64,000 nucleotides of DNA, taken from assembly GCF_900156655.1 (NCBI RefSeq), contig NZ_FTOG01000012.1, positions 44,129 through 108,128 on the forward strand, read 5' to 3'. Source of the DNA: Rhodobacter aestuarii (lineage in GTDB: Bacteria > Pseudomonadota > Alphaproteobacteria > Rhodobacterales > Rhodobacteraceae). The stretch's first letter is position 1. Each line of letters begins with the position of its first letter. The position numbers and the translations under genes are program-made. The notes under the pieces were generated by a model. It was not told where the DNA came from. It did no database searches and saw only the letters and a list, made by a program, of their open reading frames with translations. Shown here piece by piece: positions 49,807 through 62,459 of this stretch.

Positions 49807-49811
49807 CCGAT
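49807..49811. repeat. target-site duplication, left-end copy (CCGAT)
   Basis: Second copy of the pentamer found at 9810-9814, directly outside the terminal TGTA of the prophage left end. Confidence 0.93.
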
Positions 49812-49859
49812 GCGCTCCAACGTGATCCGCTAAGATCCCTCCGGTTTGGGGGTATGGGT

Positions 49860-49897
49860 GGGGGTATCGGGAAAAGCACCCGAGAGGCGATACCCCC
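49860..49897. promoter_or_regulatory. dyad immediately upstream of the integrase start
   Basis: GGGGGTATCG (49860-49869) pairs perfectly with CGATACCCCC (49888-49897), ending 2 bp before the integrase ATG. It could be a regulator or integrase site, or a hairpin that hides the translation start. Confidence 0.45.
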
Positions 49898-49899
49898 AG

Positions 49900-51090
49900 A
49901 TGCCGCTTTCCGATGTCACGATTCGAAACCTGAAGCCACGCGATAGATCCTACAAAGTCTCGGACTTTGATGGATTGTTCGTGTTGGTCAAACCCACCGG
50001 CGCACGTCTGTGGCAATTCAAATACCGCATTGATGGCAAAGAAAAACTTCTTTCAATCGGCCGTTACCCGGAAATCGGCCTAGCTCAGGCGCGGCTTGCA
50101 CGCGATGAGGCGCGATCCATGGTCGCCAATGGGAGGGACCCGAGTGCAGCAAAGCAAGAACGTAAGCGTGCGGAACTCGAGCGTCGCGGGGTAACCTTTG
50201 AGACCCAGGCGCAAGCCTTTCTTGAGAAGACGCGGAAGGAGGGACTTGCCTCGACCACTTTGGCAAAGAATGAGTGGCTTCTTGCGATGGCTATTGCCGA
50301 TTTTGGCGCGAAACCGATGTCTGAAATATCGGCCCAAATGATTTTGCGGTGTTTGCGCAAAGTTGAGGCGAAGGGTAACTATGAAACTGCCAAGCGTTTG
50401 CGCGCCAAAATCAGCGCTGTGTTTCGCTATGCTGTTGCGAATGGTGTTGCTGAGACGGACCCAACCTACGCGCTTCGTGATGCACTCGTTCGGCCTAAAG
50501 CGAAGCCGCGAGCGGCGATCATTGATCCGCAGGCGCTGGGTGGGTTGATGCGGGCAATTGAGACTTACACGGGGCAGCGGGTCACGAAAATTGCGCTTGA
50601 GCTTCTTGCTCTAATGGTGCCGCGTCCAGGCGAATTGCGTCAGGCGCGCTGGGAAGAGATTGATCTTGATGCACGGATTTGGGCGATCCCAGCCGAACGG
50701 ATGAAAATGCGTCGCCCGCATCGCATCCCTTTATCGGATCGGGCCGTTAGGTTGTTGCATGAATTGCGAGAGTTGACGGGGTGGACAGGCTTTTTGCTCC
50801 CCTCGCTGGTTTCTCCCCGGCGCGTAATGAGCGAGAACACCCTGAACACCGCATTGCGGCGCATGGGGTTTGGCGCAGACGAGATGACCTCCCACGGGTT
50901 TCGCGCCAGTTTCTCGACGCTCGCAAACGAAAGCGGTCTTTGGAACCCGGATGCGATTGAGCGGGCCTTGGCGCACATCGAGCAAAATGATGTCCGGCGC
51001 GCCTATGCCCGTGGCGAACATTGGGATGAGCGCGTGCGTCTAGCCCAGTGGTGGGCGGACTATCTCGAAACCCTTCGAACCAGCGCGTGA
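49900..51090 (+). CDS. int: island tyrosine integrase (P4-type)
   Basis: This 396-residue integrase starts at ATG 49900 (MPLSDVTIRNLKPRDRSYKVSDFDGLFVLV), a DUF4102-type arm-binding domain followed by a SAM-like core-binding part (about 100-180). The catalytic domain has R (MVPRPGELRQARWEEID), HxxR (TSHGFRASFSTLANE), H (ALAHIEQNDVRRAYARG) and the late Tyr in that tail. It recombines an island with the tRNA 3' end. Before the phage inserted, its start would have been 165 bp from the tRNA. Confidence 0.95.
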   Translation: MPLSDVTIRNLKPRDRSYKVSDFDGLFVLVKPTGARLWQFKYRIDGKEKLLSIGRYPEIGLAQARLARDEARSMVANGRDPSAAKQERKRAELERRGVTFETQAQAFLEKTRKEGLASTTLAKNEWLLAMAIADFGAKPMSEISAQMILRCLRKVEAKGNYETAKRLRAKISAVFRYAVANGVAETDPTYALRDALVRPKAKPRAAIIDPQALGGLMRAIETYTGQRVTKIALELLALMVPRPGELRQARWEEIDLDARIWAIPAERMKMRRPHRIPLSDRAVRLLHELRELTGWTGFLLPSLVSPRRVMSENTLNTALRRMGFGADEMTSHGFRASFSTLANESGLWNPDAIERALAHIEQNDVRRAYARGEHWDERVRLAQWWADYLETLRTSA

Positions 51091-51116
51091 ATGTGCAAAC
51101 AAAGCGGGAGAAGATC

Positions 51117-52049
51117 ATGCCAGAGATGACAAAGGCTGATCCAAGTGCTGAGTTGATAGAAGCCGCACTTGGCGAAGTTGCCCTTTGGGCGCGGCCAGTC
51201 TCCTTCCAGTCTGTTGGTCCAGCCTTTCCGGAGGTGTACGACCGTTTTGAGGCAGAACGTGCGGCATTGCGCGACAAACTCGCACGAAGGCTCGCACTTC
51301 TATCTCTTGAAGAGCTTCGGTCGATACCCTTTGCAAGTGATGCGCCCAGGCTCAACCCCCTCTTCGATCCGCAAGGCCGTTTTGCAGAATTATTCCATGA
51401 GATAGATGATCTTAAGGTAAGGCTGCCGCAGGATTTCTTGGGTGCTTGGGCGATTGCGGGAAAGCAAATCGACTTAGACTATTGGAGTGCCTTTCGAAGT
51501 GTAACGCTTGAACAGGCCGTTTTCTTGAGCCTTGGTCGTGATCCTCGGGAGGCAAGCTATGATATCATCTGCCAGAGCTATGGGCGTTCGGAAGAAGCGG
51601 ACGAAGTACTGCTTTTCCTCGAGGACCGTTACGAACTTATCGCTAACGCGATGGGCTGTGATCCGGTGGCCCCGGAAGCGCAGATAAATTTGACGGACTT
51701 CCATGCGTGGATTGAGGAAGTTGCGATTTGCGTAGATCCTGCATTTCGCGCCACGTTGAGGACCCGCTTTGCCGCGCCGGAAGATAGCGGGCGCATCTTG
51801 GCTCCGGTCTCAGAGGCGTTAGATCAGAAACAAGTTCTTGACCAAAGAGAACGCAACTCCATGGCGAAGCTTCTCACTGCAATCGCGATTGATGCTTATG
51901 GATATGATCCGGACGCTTCACGTAGCAAATTGCCAAAGGAGATCGAAGGGATCTGTGCGCTGCTAGGCCTCGAAGTGACAACCGACACGGTTCGAAAATA
52001 TCTTAGACTCGGCAAACAGTTCCTGCCAAAGGACTGGAAGCCCGAATAA
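51117..52049 (+). CDS. island protein of unknown function
   Basis: 310 residues from ATG 51117 with GGGAGAAG upstream. Acidic and helical; the end LPKEIEGICALLGLEVTTDTVRKYLRLGKQFLP resembles the C-terminal HTH-like tail found on many small island proteins (recruiting to DNA). It comes 26 bp after the integrase gene. No family named. The following 156 bp (52050-52205) hold no recognised gene, probably the alpA promoter. Confidence 0.65.
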   Translation: MPEMTKADPSAELIEAALGEVALWARPVSFQSVGPAFPEVYDRFEAERAALRDKLARRLALLSLEELRSIPFASDAPRLNPLFDPQGRFAELFHEIDDLKVRLPQDFLGAWAIAGKQIDLDYWSAFRSVTLEQAVFLSLGRDPREASYDIICQSYGRSEEADEVLLFLEDRYELIANAMGCDPVAPEAQINLTDFHAWIEEVAICVDPAFRATLRTRFAAPEDSGRILAPVSEALDQKQVLDQRERNSMAKLLTAIAIDAYGYDPDASRSKLPKEIEGICALLGLEVTTDTVRKYLRLGKQFLPKDWKPE

Positions 52050-52205
52050 CGTAAGGCGTTAACCGAATAGTGCTGATAAGTATTAATGATATCAATGCGA
52101 TGCGGCTATTCGTCTTCCTGAAAAGCTAATCTGCCTCAACTTACTGTGAATCCGCCAGGGTCGCCTTGTCCGCCATTGGACAATAATGCACGAAGGTGAT
52201 CACAG

Positions 52206-52403
52206 ATGAACTTTCCACAAAGCGGTCTCGTCCGGCTTTCGGCCATATTGGCGCCTGAGGGCCCGATCCCTGTGTCAAAATCGACTTGGTGGGCAGGTGT
52301 ACGCACAGGTCGTTTCCCACAACCATTGAAGCTTGGACCGCGCACCACGGTTTGGCGCGTCGATGATATTCGGGCGCTCTTCGAGGGGGGCGGAAATGAC
52401 TGA
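52206..52403 (+). CDS. AlpA-like regulator
   Basis: This 65-residue protein has the AlpA/excisionase HTH: GLVRLSAILAPEGPIPVSKSTWWAGVRTGRFPQPLKLGPRTTVWRVDDIRALFE. AlpA-type proteins control excision of P4-like and PICI satellites. It lies upstream of the replication gene and overlaps it by 8 bp. Confidence 0.87.
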   Translation: MNFPQSGLVRLSAILAPEGPIPVSKSTWWAGVRTGRFPQPLKLGPRTTVWRVDDIRALFEGGGND

Positions 52404-53316
52404 AGAAGCAGCGCTTAAGCCAATTTATCGCGGCAAGACAGAAGTCTTGCCTGTGCCATTTTTTGATCCTGCGACATTCACTGAAATCGCGGTTAAACGG
52501 AACTCGACCATATATTCAGCTTGCGCGGATCATCTGGCGTATAAGCCTCCTTTGGCGCATCAGACCGATGAGCTGCCAATCGGTACTCAGCGCCGGTTTC
52601 TTGAAGCTGCGCGTGTCGCTGCCCGTCTAAACCATCCGCTCGACACGCTTCTCACTTTGCGCTGGCAAAGCCTGTTTTGTGCCGAGGACGTGAACCCACT
52701 GCGTTGTCAGCATATCCCACAGCGGATTTCTTATCTCATGGAGCTTTTGCGGAAATGGATGACCCGTCGCGATCTTCCGCCATTTTACATATGGGTACGT
52801 GAGTCCGCGGGGCCTGCCGGTGAGCATTGGCATTTGGCGTTGCATGCATCAGAAAAATACCAGCGCGAACTTGCAGCATACATCGCCAAAATCACCTATG
52901 AGTCCGAAGCTGATCATGTTCGTGCAGCTGACAAGGTCACGGAAGGCGAATTCGCCTGTGGTGAAATTGGTTCATGGCATTTGGCCCGTGATACCCGCAA
53001 AGCGCGTCAAGGGTATTTCTTGGCGGCCTATCTCGGAAAAGGTGAGCCATCACAAAGATTTTTTCGCGGGAAGCTGATCAACAACCGTGAAAAGCCGGTG
53101 CGCGGTCGATCTTTCGGCGGCTCACAGGTTGATGGCAGATATGACGCGGCTCAGGGCGCGATTTCAGGTACGGCAGGCCGCAACGCGCGTTTCGCAATAG
53201 CACGGCTTTTACAAGTCGAGTCCCAGAAAGCTGAAAAAAGCCAAGGTTTGTCAAGGTTACGCTCTGGATCGTTTACCATGTCGAAATCCCATTTGGCTTC
53301 TCAAGCTGAGGTTTGA
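52396..53316 (+). CDS. putative replication protein (inovirus Gp2/HUH-like)
   Basis: 306 residues from ATG 52396. The middle reads PPFYIWVRESAGPAGEHWHLALHASEKYQRELAAYIAKI, where EHWHLALH resembles an HUH nickase motif and the downstream YxxELxxY could supply the nucleophile. The layout resembles the inovirus Gp2/YagK-type family found on islands. Rolling-circle initiation is an inference. It overlaps alpA by 8 bp. Confidence 0.6.
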   Translation: MTEEAALKPIYRGKTEVLPVPFFDPATFTEIAVKRNSTIYSACADHLAYKPPLAHQTDELPIGTQRRFLEAARVAARLNHPLDTLLTLRWQSLFCAEDVNPLRCQHIPQRISYLMELLRKWMTRRDLPPFYIWVRESAGPAGEHWHLALHASEKYQRELAAYIAKITYESEADHVRAADKVTEGEFACGEIGSWHLARDTRKARQGYFLAAYLGKGEPSQRFFRGKLINNREKPVRGRSFGGSQVDGRYDAAQGAISGTAGRNARFAIARLLQVESQKAEKSQGLSRLRSGSFTMSKSHLASQAEV

Positions 53317-53318
53317 AC

Positions 53319-54050
53319 ATGGCATTGCCCTCTTCATTGCCAAACTCACTGGTTCGCCCAGTAAACCCGCGCCAGCAGCGCTTTTGTCAGGAATATCTGA
53401 TTGATCTGAACGCGACGCAGGCCGCAATCCGCGCGGGTTACGCACGTGCCAATGCAGATCAACAGGCCAGCCGTTTGCTCAAGGATCCGCGCGTGATGGC
53501 TCAGATCAACGTGTTGAAGGCAGAGCGTTCAGCGCGACTCAAGCTGAGTGGAGATGACGTTATACGGCAACTCGCACGGATTGCTTTTGCGGACCGCCGT
53601 AATCTCATGGCTTTACACCTTGGTGCTTGTCGTTACTGTTGGGGGAAGAGCCATGAGTTTCATTGGCGTAGCGCGCGCGAATACCGTGAAGCCTGTGATT
53701 CTGCGCAGGCTGAAGGACGTAAGGTTCCGCTCGCCTCGGGCGGTTTTGGATACAGGCTCACTGCGCGTCCAGACCCCAATTGCCCGGAATGCGATGGTCT
53801 GGGCATTCGCTATGTTTGGTATGCCGATAGCGCAAATCTAGGGCCAGATGAATTGGCTCTATTTGAAGGGGTAAGGCAAACACGCAATGGGATTGAGTTG
53901 AAGACGCCTAGCCGCTTGAAAGCATTGGAATTGTTGGCCGAGCATTTTGGCCTCTTCAAGGCAAATAACCAGGCAGATCCCGCGGCTCCGTTTCGCAACA
54001 TGCTTGCCCAACTGTTGGGTGCGAGCTCAAAGGCGCCGCTTAAGCGGTAA
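53319..54050 (+). CDS. terS: small terminase subunit (satellite type)
   Basis: This 243-residue protein starts at ATG 53319. N-terminal terminase_2 domain: NPRQQRFCQEYLIDLNATQAAIRAGYARANADQQASRLLKDPRVMAQI, then a CxxC (CRYC) and later CPEC zinc-like insert, and a conserved tail (ALELLAEHFGLFKAN). No large terminase, portal or capsid genes occur on this island, so the protein would redirect a helper phage's packaging, as TerS does on PICIs. It lies 2 bp from the replication gene. The 114 bp before cas3 hold no gene. Confidence 0.88.
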   Translation: MALPSSLPNSLVRPVNPRQQRFCQEYLIDLNATQAAIRAGYARANADQQASRLLKDPRVMAQINVLKAERSARLKLSGDDVIRQLARIAFADRRNLMALHLGACRYCWGKSHEFHWRSAREYREACDSAQAEGRKVPLASGGFGYRLTARPDPNCPECDGLGIRYVWYADSANLGPDELALFEGVRQTRNGIELKTPSRLKALELLAEHFGLFKANNQADPAAPFRNMLAQLLGASSKAPLKR

Positions 54051-54164
54051 TACCAAGGCCAGAATTGTTGAAGAATTGCTTGAGTTCGAAGGATGGCAGA
54101 TATTCAAGTTGCGTCATCAATTTGCTAAGAAAAATATTCCCTAAGTTCCAATGCATAGGTCAGA

Positions 54165-56669
54165 ATGTTGCTTCTAGAGTGGCCCGGCAAGAGTCCTGAA
54201 TGCGCAGGGATGCCAGAGCATCCAGCGGTTTATCATATGTTGGATGTTGCCGCCGTTGCTGAGCGTTTGATCGCCCCTTTTCAACTGGCTCCTGACTTGC
54301 GAGACGCTTTCGTTTTGCTCATTGCATTGCATGATCTCGGCAAAATCAGCGACAGTTTTCGTGCGATGGTTCGGGGTGCGCAGGCCCAAGGGCCGCGGCA
54401 TTGGGAATTGACCGAGGTGTTGTTGCACAAGCATGATGACTTGCTCGCGCCAAGGATGGGCGGCGATCCTGACACGCGCTGCACGCTTTACGCTGCTGTG
54501 GCCGGGCATCATGGCAAGCCGCCAAGCCTCAATTTGGGCACATTGCCGAAACCCCCTCGTATCCGAGACTACATGAACGCTGTGCGTCATGTTGGTATGG
54601 GGGCAGACGCGGCTGCGGAGGTAATTGAAGCGTTTTGCGCCCTATGGCCAGAGGCTTCACTAGAAGGGTTGGCTTTACCAGAGGCGGTTCGGTTTTCATG
54701 GTGGCTGCCGGGGTTATGTGCGGCAGCCGACTGGGTGGGTTCGAATACGCGATGGTTCAAGGCGCAGGCACCGGGGCCGGACCTTTCAGATTATCTTGCG
54801 CAGGCGCGCCAGACCGCTGCGGTCGCTGTTGCGCAAGCTGGCCTATCGGGAGCGGCGGTTCAGAGTGGGCCTGTTTTCGATTTTACCCTACGCCCGATGC
54901 AGGCGGCCTGCACGGATCTGCCTTTGCCCAAAGGGCCAATGCTTGCGGTGATCGAGGATGAAACCGGGGCGGGCAAAACGGAAGCCGCTCTGATTCTTGC
55001 GCATCGCATGGTGCAAGCGGGTAAGGGGCGCGGGCTCTATTTCGCCCTTCCCACAATGGCGACGGCGGACGCGATGTTTCGGCGGGCGGCGCTAATTTTG
55101 GGGCGTATGTTTGCCCAACCCACGCTCACATTGGCGCATGGTCGCGCTGGACTGTCTGCGGATTTTCGCGATGTGATAGCGGATGGGGAGCGGCACGAAG
55201 ATGAACCCGGTTGCACTGCGTGGTTGGCGGAAAGTCGTCGCCGCGCGCTTTTGGCCGATGTCGGCGTGGGGACCATTGATCAGGCGCTGATGTCAGTTCT
55301 ACCGGTGCGGCACCAAAGCTTACGCCATTTCGGTTTGTCTTCGAAGATACTCATCGTGGACGAGGTGCATGAGATGGGCGAGCCATATATCGCCACCGAG
55401 CTTGAGCGGTTGTTGCAGATGCACCATGCTGCCGGCGGTTCTGCGATTTTGCTCACAGCGACCCTTCCGATGGCATTGCGCGAAAGGCTTTTGGCGACCT
55501 ATGGCGGTGGACCTGTCAGCCCGGCTTATCCCGCCTTGACGGTCGCGCGCGGAGACGCGATCACGGCCTTTCCGTCTGACCCACGTCCAGTGAAAGGGCC
55601 GGTGCTTGTCGAGCGGCTGGATGCGGTTGAACGGGCTGTGGGGCATATCGCGGAAGCTGCGGGGCAGGGGGCAGCCTGCGTTTGGGTGCGCAATTCGGTT
55701 GACGAGGCGGTTGCCGCGGTCGAGGCGCTACGGGCCGAAGGGATTTTCGCGCATCTGCTTCATGCCCGGTTTGCTCTATGCGACCGTAAGCGGATTGAGG
55801 CTGAGGTCCTGGCACGGGTTGGTAAAGCGGGAACGGGGCGCGCAGGCTTCACTTTGGTTGGCACGCAGGTGCTCGAATCCTCGCTTGACCTCGATTTCGA
55901 TGTGATGGTCACCGACCTTGCGCCTATCGCGGCGCTTATCCAGCGGGCCGGGCGGCTTTGGCGGCATATGGACGAGCGCCCGCATGCCAGGCGCCCGGTC
56001 GCGGCACCTGTTTTGCAGGTGCTCTCTCCGGACCCTGACCATGTCGCGGATGATCGTTGGCTGCGCGTTACTTTGGGGCGAGGGGCTTGGGTTTATGACC
56101 TTGCCGATGTTTGGCGCACCGCGCGGGTGGTGTTTGCGGCAGGGCGGATCGAAGCACCAAAAGGTCTGCGCGCTTTGATCGAGGCTGTGCATGGGCCTGA
56201 GGCGGAACCCGTGCCTGAGGTGCTGGGGCGTGCAGAGGTTGAGGCCTTGGGCAAAGCAGCCGCGCATCGCACGCAGGCGGTGCATAATCTTGTTGATCTT
56301 GCTGCGGGCTATCGCGATGGCGGCGGGGCCAGTTCAGACACCAGCTACCCCACACGCCTTGGCGGGCCGAGCCGCACCCTCGTTTTGGCGCGCTCCACCC
56401 CTAATGGGCTTGAGCCTTGGGCAGAACGAGAGGGCCTTTCGTTAGCCGAGGCTTGGGCGCTTTCAGAGGTATCGGCACGTGCCGCGCGGCTCGATAAATT
56501 GCCGTTGCCTGATCAAGCCGCGCCAGAGATCCGCGCGGTGACCCAAGACTGGCCCGAGTGGAAGCGCGCCGATCTGAAGGTTTGTCTGGTGACAGAGGAC
56601 GGCACGATTTGCGAGGGCTTGCGCTATGACAGGTCACTTGGCTTGTTGTTTGACGGTGACATTTCCTGA
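54165..56669 (+). CDS. cas3: Cas3 nuclease-helicase (type I-E)
   Basis: This 834-residue protein has an N-terminal HD nuclease (H24, then H56-D57 in IALHDLGKISDSFR) and a superfamily 2 helicase: Walker A DETGAGKTEAAL at about 265, DEVHE at about 398, LLTATLP at about 430, and the QRAGRLWRH motif near 600. It degrades the foreign DNA strand after Cascade binding. It is the first gene of the locus, 79 bp before cas8e. Confidence 0.96.
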   Translation: MLLLEWPGKSPECAGMPEHPAVYHMLDVAAVAERLIAPFQLAPDLRDAFVLLIALHDLGKISDSFRAMVRGAQAQGPRHWELTEVLLHKHDDLLAPRMGGDPDTRCTLYAAVAGHHGKPPSLNLGTLPKPPRIRDYMNAVRHVGMGADAAAEVIEAFCALWPEASLEGLALPEAVRFSWWLPGLCAAADWVGSNTRWFKAQAPGPDLSDYLAQARQTAAVAVAQAGLSGAAVQSGPVFDFTLRPMQAACTDLPLPKGPMLAVIEDETGAGKTEAALILAHRMVQAGKGRGLYFALPTMATADAMFRRAALILGRMFAQPTLTLAHGRAGLSADFRDVIADGERHEDEPGCTAWLAESRRRALLADVGVGTIDQALMSVLPVRHQSLRHFGLSSKILIVDEVHEMGEPYIATELERLLQMHHAAGGSAILLTATLPMALRERLLATYGGGPVSPAYPALTVARGDAITAFPSDPRPVKGPVLVERLDAVERAVGHIAEAAGQGAACVWVRNSVDEAVAAVEALRAEGIFAHLLHARFALCDRKRIEAEVLARVGKAGTGRAGFTLVGTQVLESSLDLDFDVMVTDLAPIAALIQRAGRLWRHMDERPHARRPVAAPVLQVLSPDPDHVADDRWLRVTLGRGAWVYDLADVWRTARVVFAAGRIEAPKGLRALIEAVHGPEAEPVPEVLGRAEVEALGKAAAHRTQAVHNLVDLAAGYRDGGGASSDTSYPTRLGGPSRTLVLARSTPNGLEPWAEREGLSLAEAWALSEVSARAARLDKLPLPDQAAPEIRAVTQDWPEWKRADLKVCLVTEDGTICEGLRYDRSLGLLFDGDIS

Positions 56670-56748
56670 CACCTCAAAGAATTGCCCCCATTTACGGCGG
56701 GCTTCGGAGGTGGTTCATTGCGCGTATTGGTTGTGGGCGGAGGTGTGA

Positions 56749-58214
56749 ATGACGCTCAATTTGATTGAAGATCCTTGGATTTCAGTGCGATGCCGGGATG
56801 GTTCCCAAAAGGTCATCGCGCCTTGGCAAATGACGGAGCCGGATGTTGTGGCCCCCGACTGGAGCCGCCCCGATTTCAATATTGCCTGCCTTGAATTGCT
56901 GACTGGGCTGGTCTTTCTGGCCGATCCGCCCGCCGATGTGACCGACTGGAAACGCCGCACCGCACCCGATCCGGCGCGGCTACGTGAGAAGTTGGCGACC
57001 TTTGCACCCGCCTTCAACCTATTGGGCGACGGGCCGCGGTTTTTACAGGATTTCGAGCCGCTCACGGGGGCGGAAAACCCGCTCGACATGCTGTTCATTG
57101 ATAGTTCCGGGGGCAATACAGCCAAAAACAATGCTGATCTCATGGTGCATCGGAACCGATATACGGTTCTCGATCTGCCCATGGCCGCGATGGCGCTTTA
57201 CACGTTTCAGGCCTTCGCCCCTGCGGGCGGGGCGGGCAATCGCACGTCAATGCGGGGTGGCGGGCCGCTGGTCACCCTAGTGGATCCGCGCGAGGGGCTG
57301 GGAAGTTTATGGGAGTTGATCTGGGCGAATGTGCCCTATGGTGTGCCCGCTCAGTGTGCGGACCTACCTTGGATGCGGCCCACCCGCATTTCCGACAAGG
57401 GGCAGCAGGCTTTGCCGCCCGAGGGGGGACTGTTTGGCCCTGAAGCGTTTTTCGGTCAGCCGCGTCGGCTGCGGCTTGTGGCCGAGGGGGATCGGGTAAC
57501 CGGCGTGATCCAGCGGCCTTACGGCACGAATTACGCGCTCTGGAAACACCCGCTTAGCCCCTATTACCGAATGAAACCGGGCCCCGAATGGTTGCCCAAG
57601 CATCCGCGTGCCGGGCGGTTCGGTTATCGCAACTGGCTTGGGATTGTCGTAGAGCAAAAAGACAACGAGTTGTCTGAATTGGCCCTGTGCTGGCGAGACT
57701 GGAACGGGCGGCGCGGCGGCGGCACAATGATCGTTGCGGGCTGGGCGATGGATAATATGAAGCCACGCGATTTCATTATGTCGGTGCAGCCGGTGCTCGA
57801 TCTGCCGGACGAAGGCTGGATCTGCCTTGCGGGGTTGATCGAAGCCGCAGAGGCGGCGGGCGTCGCCCTGCGCGGAGCATTGGAGCTCGTTCTCGCCGGT
57901 GGAGAGGCCCGTGAGGCGCAACGCGAGGCCTTTTTTGCCGAGACCGAAACTCGGTTCCTCGCGCATCTTGCCACGATCAAGGCCGGGGGCGATCCAACCG
58001 CGGAATGGCTCGGCGATCTTAAACGCCAGGCAATGGGACAGTTCGAGAAATTGGCGTTCGAGGGCATTGAGGCGCGCGAAACGGACCAGATGCAAAAGCT
58101 GTTCGATGCGTGGAAGTTCCTTGGTCTCGCCTTTGCAGGTTACGGCAAGCAGGGCAAAGCGATTTACGAGGCGCTTGGTCTGCCTTTGCCAGAGAAAAAG
58201 AAAGGAAAAGCGGC

Positions 58215-58218
<4 letters not shown>
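56749..58218 (+). CDS. cas8e: Cascade large subunit Cas8e (Cse1/CasA)
   Basis: 489 residues. The front MTLNLIEDPWISVRCRDGSQKVIAPWQM and the LLTGLVFLADPPAD-type start are typical of Cse1; later NRTSMRGGGPLVTLVDPREGLGSLWELIWANVPYG is the family's conserved middle. It reads the PAM and triggers R-loop opening. It overlaps cas11 by 4 bp. Confidence 0.95.
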
Positions 58219-59790
<1,572 letters not shown>

Positions 59791-59791
<1 letters not shown>

Positions 59792-60474
59792 TGCAGCCCT
59801 TCCTCATCTTTGGCTTGTCCGCCAGCCTTGGGGCAATGGGCGAACTGGCCGGGCATGAACGGCGCGGCGCGCTGGATTGGCCCGGTCGTTCGGCGATCCT
59901 TGGGCTTATGGGGGCGGCGCTTGGCATCCGGCGTGAAGGGGATTTTGCCGCCCTTGACGCGCTTGACGTTTCCGTCGCGATCTTTGAGGCCGGGGCGCCT
60001 TTGCGCGATTATCACACCATTGAAACTGTGCCCACCGCTGCCGCAAAACGCCCCAATTCCCGCCCCGAGGCCCTTCGCGATGCGCGCGGGCGCACCAATA
60101 CCACCATTACTTTGCGTGATTACCGCGCGGGCGTTTTTTATGGGGTGGCGGTGCAAGGCGAGGGGCTTGAGCCGCTGTGTGAAGCGTTAAAAAAGCCTCA
60201 TTTTACCCTCTATCTTGGGCGTAAATCTTGCCCGCTGTCAGCCCCGCCCGGCGCAAAACTGGTGCAAGCCGAAACGCCCGAGCACGCTTTGGCGCATCTC
60301 TCCGCGCCGCCGTGGCTTTGTGCGCGTGGCGTCCCGGTGGCGCGGACGCTTGTCGAGGGGGCCACGAAGGGGGAGGTGGTGCATGATCGCCCTGTAGACC
60401 GCAAACTTTGGCATTTCGCACCGCGCATGGTGGCGCGTCGCGCGGTGGAAATCGTATTGGAGGCTGCGCCATGA
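59791..60474 (+). CDS. cas5e: Cas5e (CasD)
   Basis: 227 residues from ATG 59791 (a GTG start 3 bp earlier is possible). RAMP protein with a conserved AMGELAGHERRGALDWPGRSAILGLMGAALGIRR start and YLGRKSCPLSAPP glycine-type loop. It binds the 5' handle of crRNA. The start overlaps the cas7 stop by 1 bp. Confidence 0.92.
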
Positions 60475-61138
60475 GCCTCTATCTGAGCCAAGTTTCGTTG
60501 GCGCGTTCCCCATCGGCACAAGCCCTTGCACCGCTTCTTATGCCGTCTGCAGAAGGGCTACGCCGTTCTGCCGCCCATAACCTGCTTTGGTCTCTTTTTG
60601 CCGATGGGACAGACCGTCGCCGTGATTTTTTGTGGCGCGAGGAAGCGGCGGGCAAGTTTCTTGTCCTTTCGGCGCGCGCGCCTTTGCAGACTGATCTTTT
60701 TACGCAGCATCGGATCAAGCCCTTCGCTCCAGCCCTGACCGAAGGAACCAAACTTGAGTTTTCATTACGCGCCAATGCCACGCGGATGAAGCGCGGTGGC
60801 GCACGGGTTGATGTGGTGATGGATGCGCTGCACACACTACCGAAAGACGCGCGGGCCGAAGAACGGATGGCACTAGCGCAAACCGAAGGGATGGCTTGGC
60901 TGTCTCGGCAAGGAGAGAAGGCGGGCTTTAAGCTGCTTCAGGCGCAAGCAGAGGATTATTCGGTCGAGGTGCTTGAAGGCCACCGCGGGCCGCGTAAGGG
61001 CCAGCCGCAATTCGGGATCCTTGATCTGACCGGACACATCGAGATCACCGATCCCGCTGCCTTTCTTGCACAAGTTTCTCAGGGGTTTGGGCGCGCAAAG
61101 GCTTTTGGTTGCGGTTTGATGCTAATCCGGCGCGCGCC

Positions 61139-61142
<4 letters not shown>
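60471..61142 (+). CDS. cas6e: crRNA endonuclease Cas6e (CasE)
   Basis: 223 residues from ATG 60471 (overlap with the cas5 stop). LYLSQVSLARSPSAQALAPLL start, AAHNLLWSLFADGTDRRRDFLWREE, a mid lysine/histidine-type region, and the FGRAKAFGCGLMLIRR RAMP glycine-rich ending. It cuts each repeat below its hairpin. The repeat here has a CCCCGC-GCGGGG stem for this. Confidence 0.94.
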
Positions 61143-62379
<1,237 letters not shown>

Positions 62380-62459
62380 GGCGAGGGGAAAGCCGCTCCA
62401 AAATCGGTAGGCTCTTTGACATTGTGAAAAACTTGGTAGATCAAGCGTCTACAGGAAGA
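62380..62459 (+). promoter_or_regulatory. CRISPR leader
   Basis: The 80 bp between cas2 and the first repeat is AT-richer than its surroundings near the array (AGGCTCTTTGACATTGTG, then AAAACTTGGTAGATCAAG), as expected for a promoter-bearing leader with IHF-type contacts. Orientation is set by the repeat strand and cas order. New spacers would be added at 62460. Confidence 0.75.
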
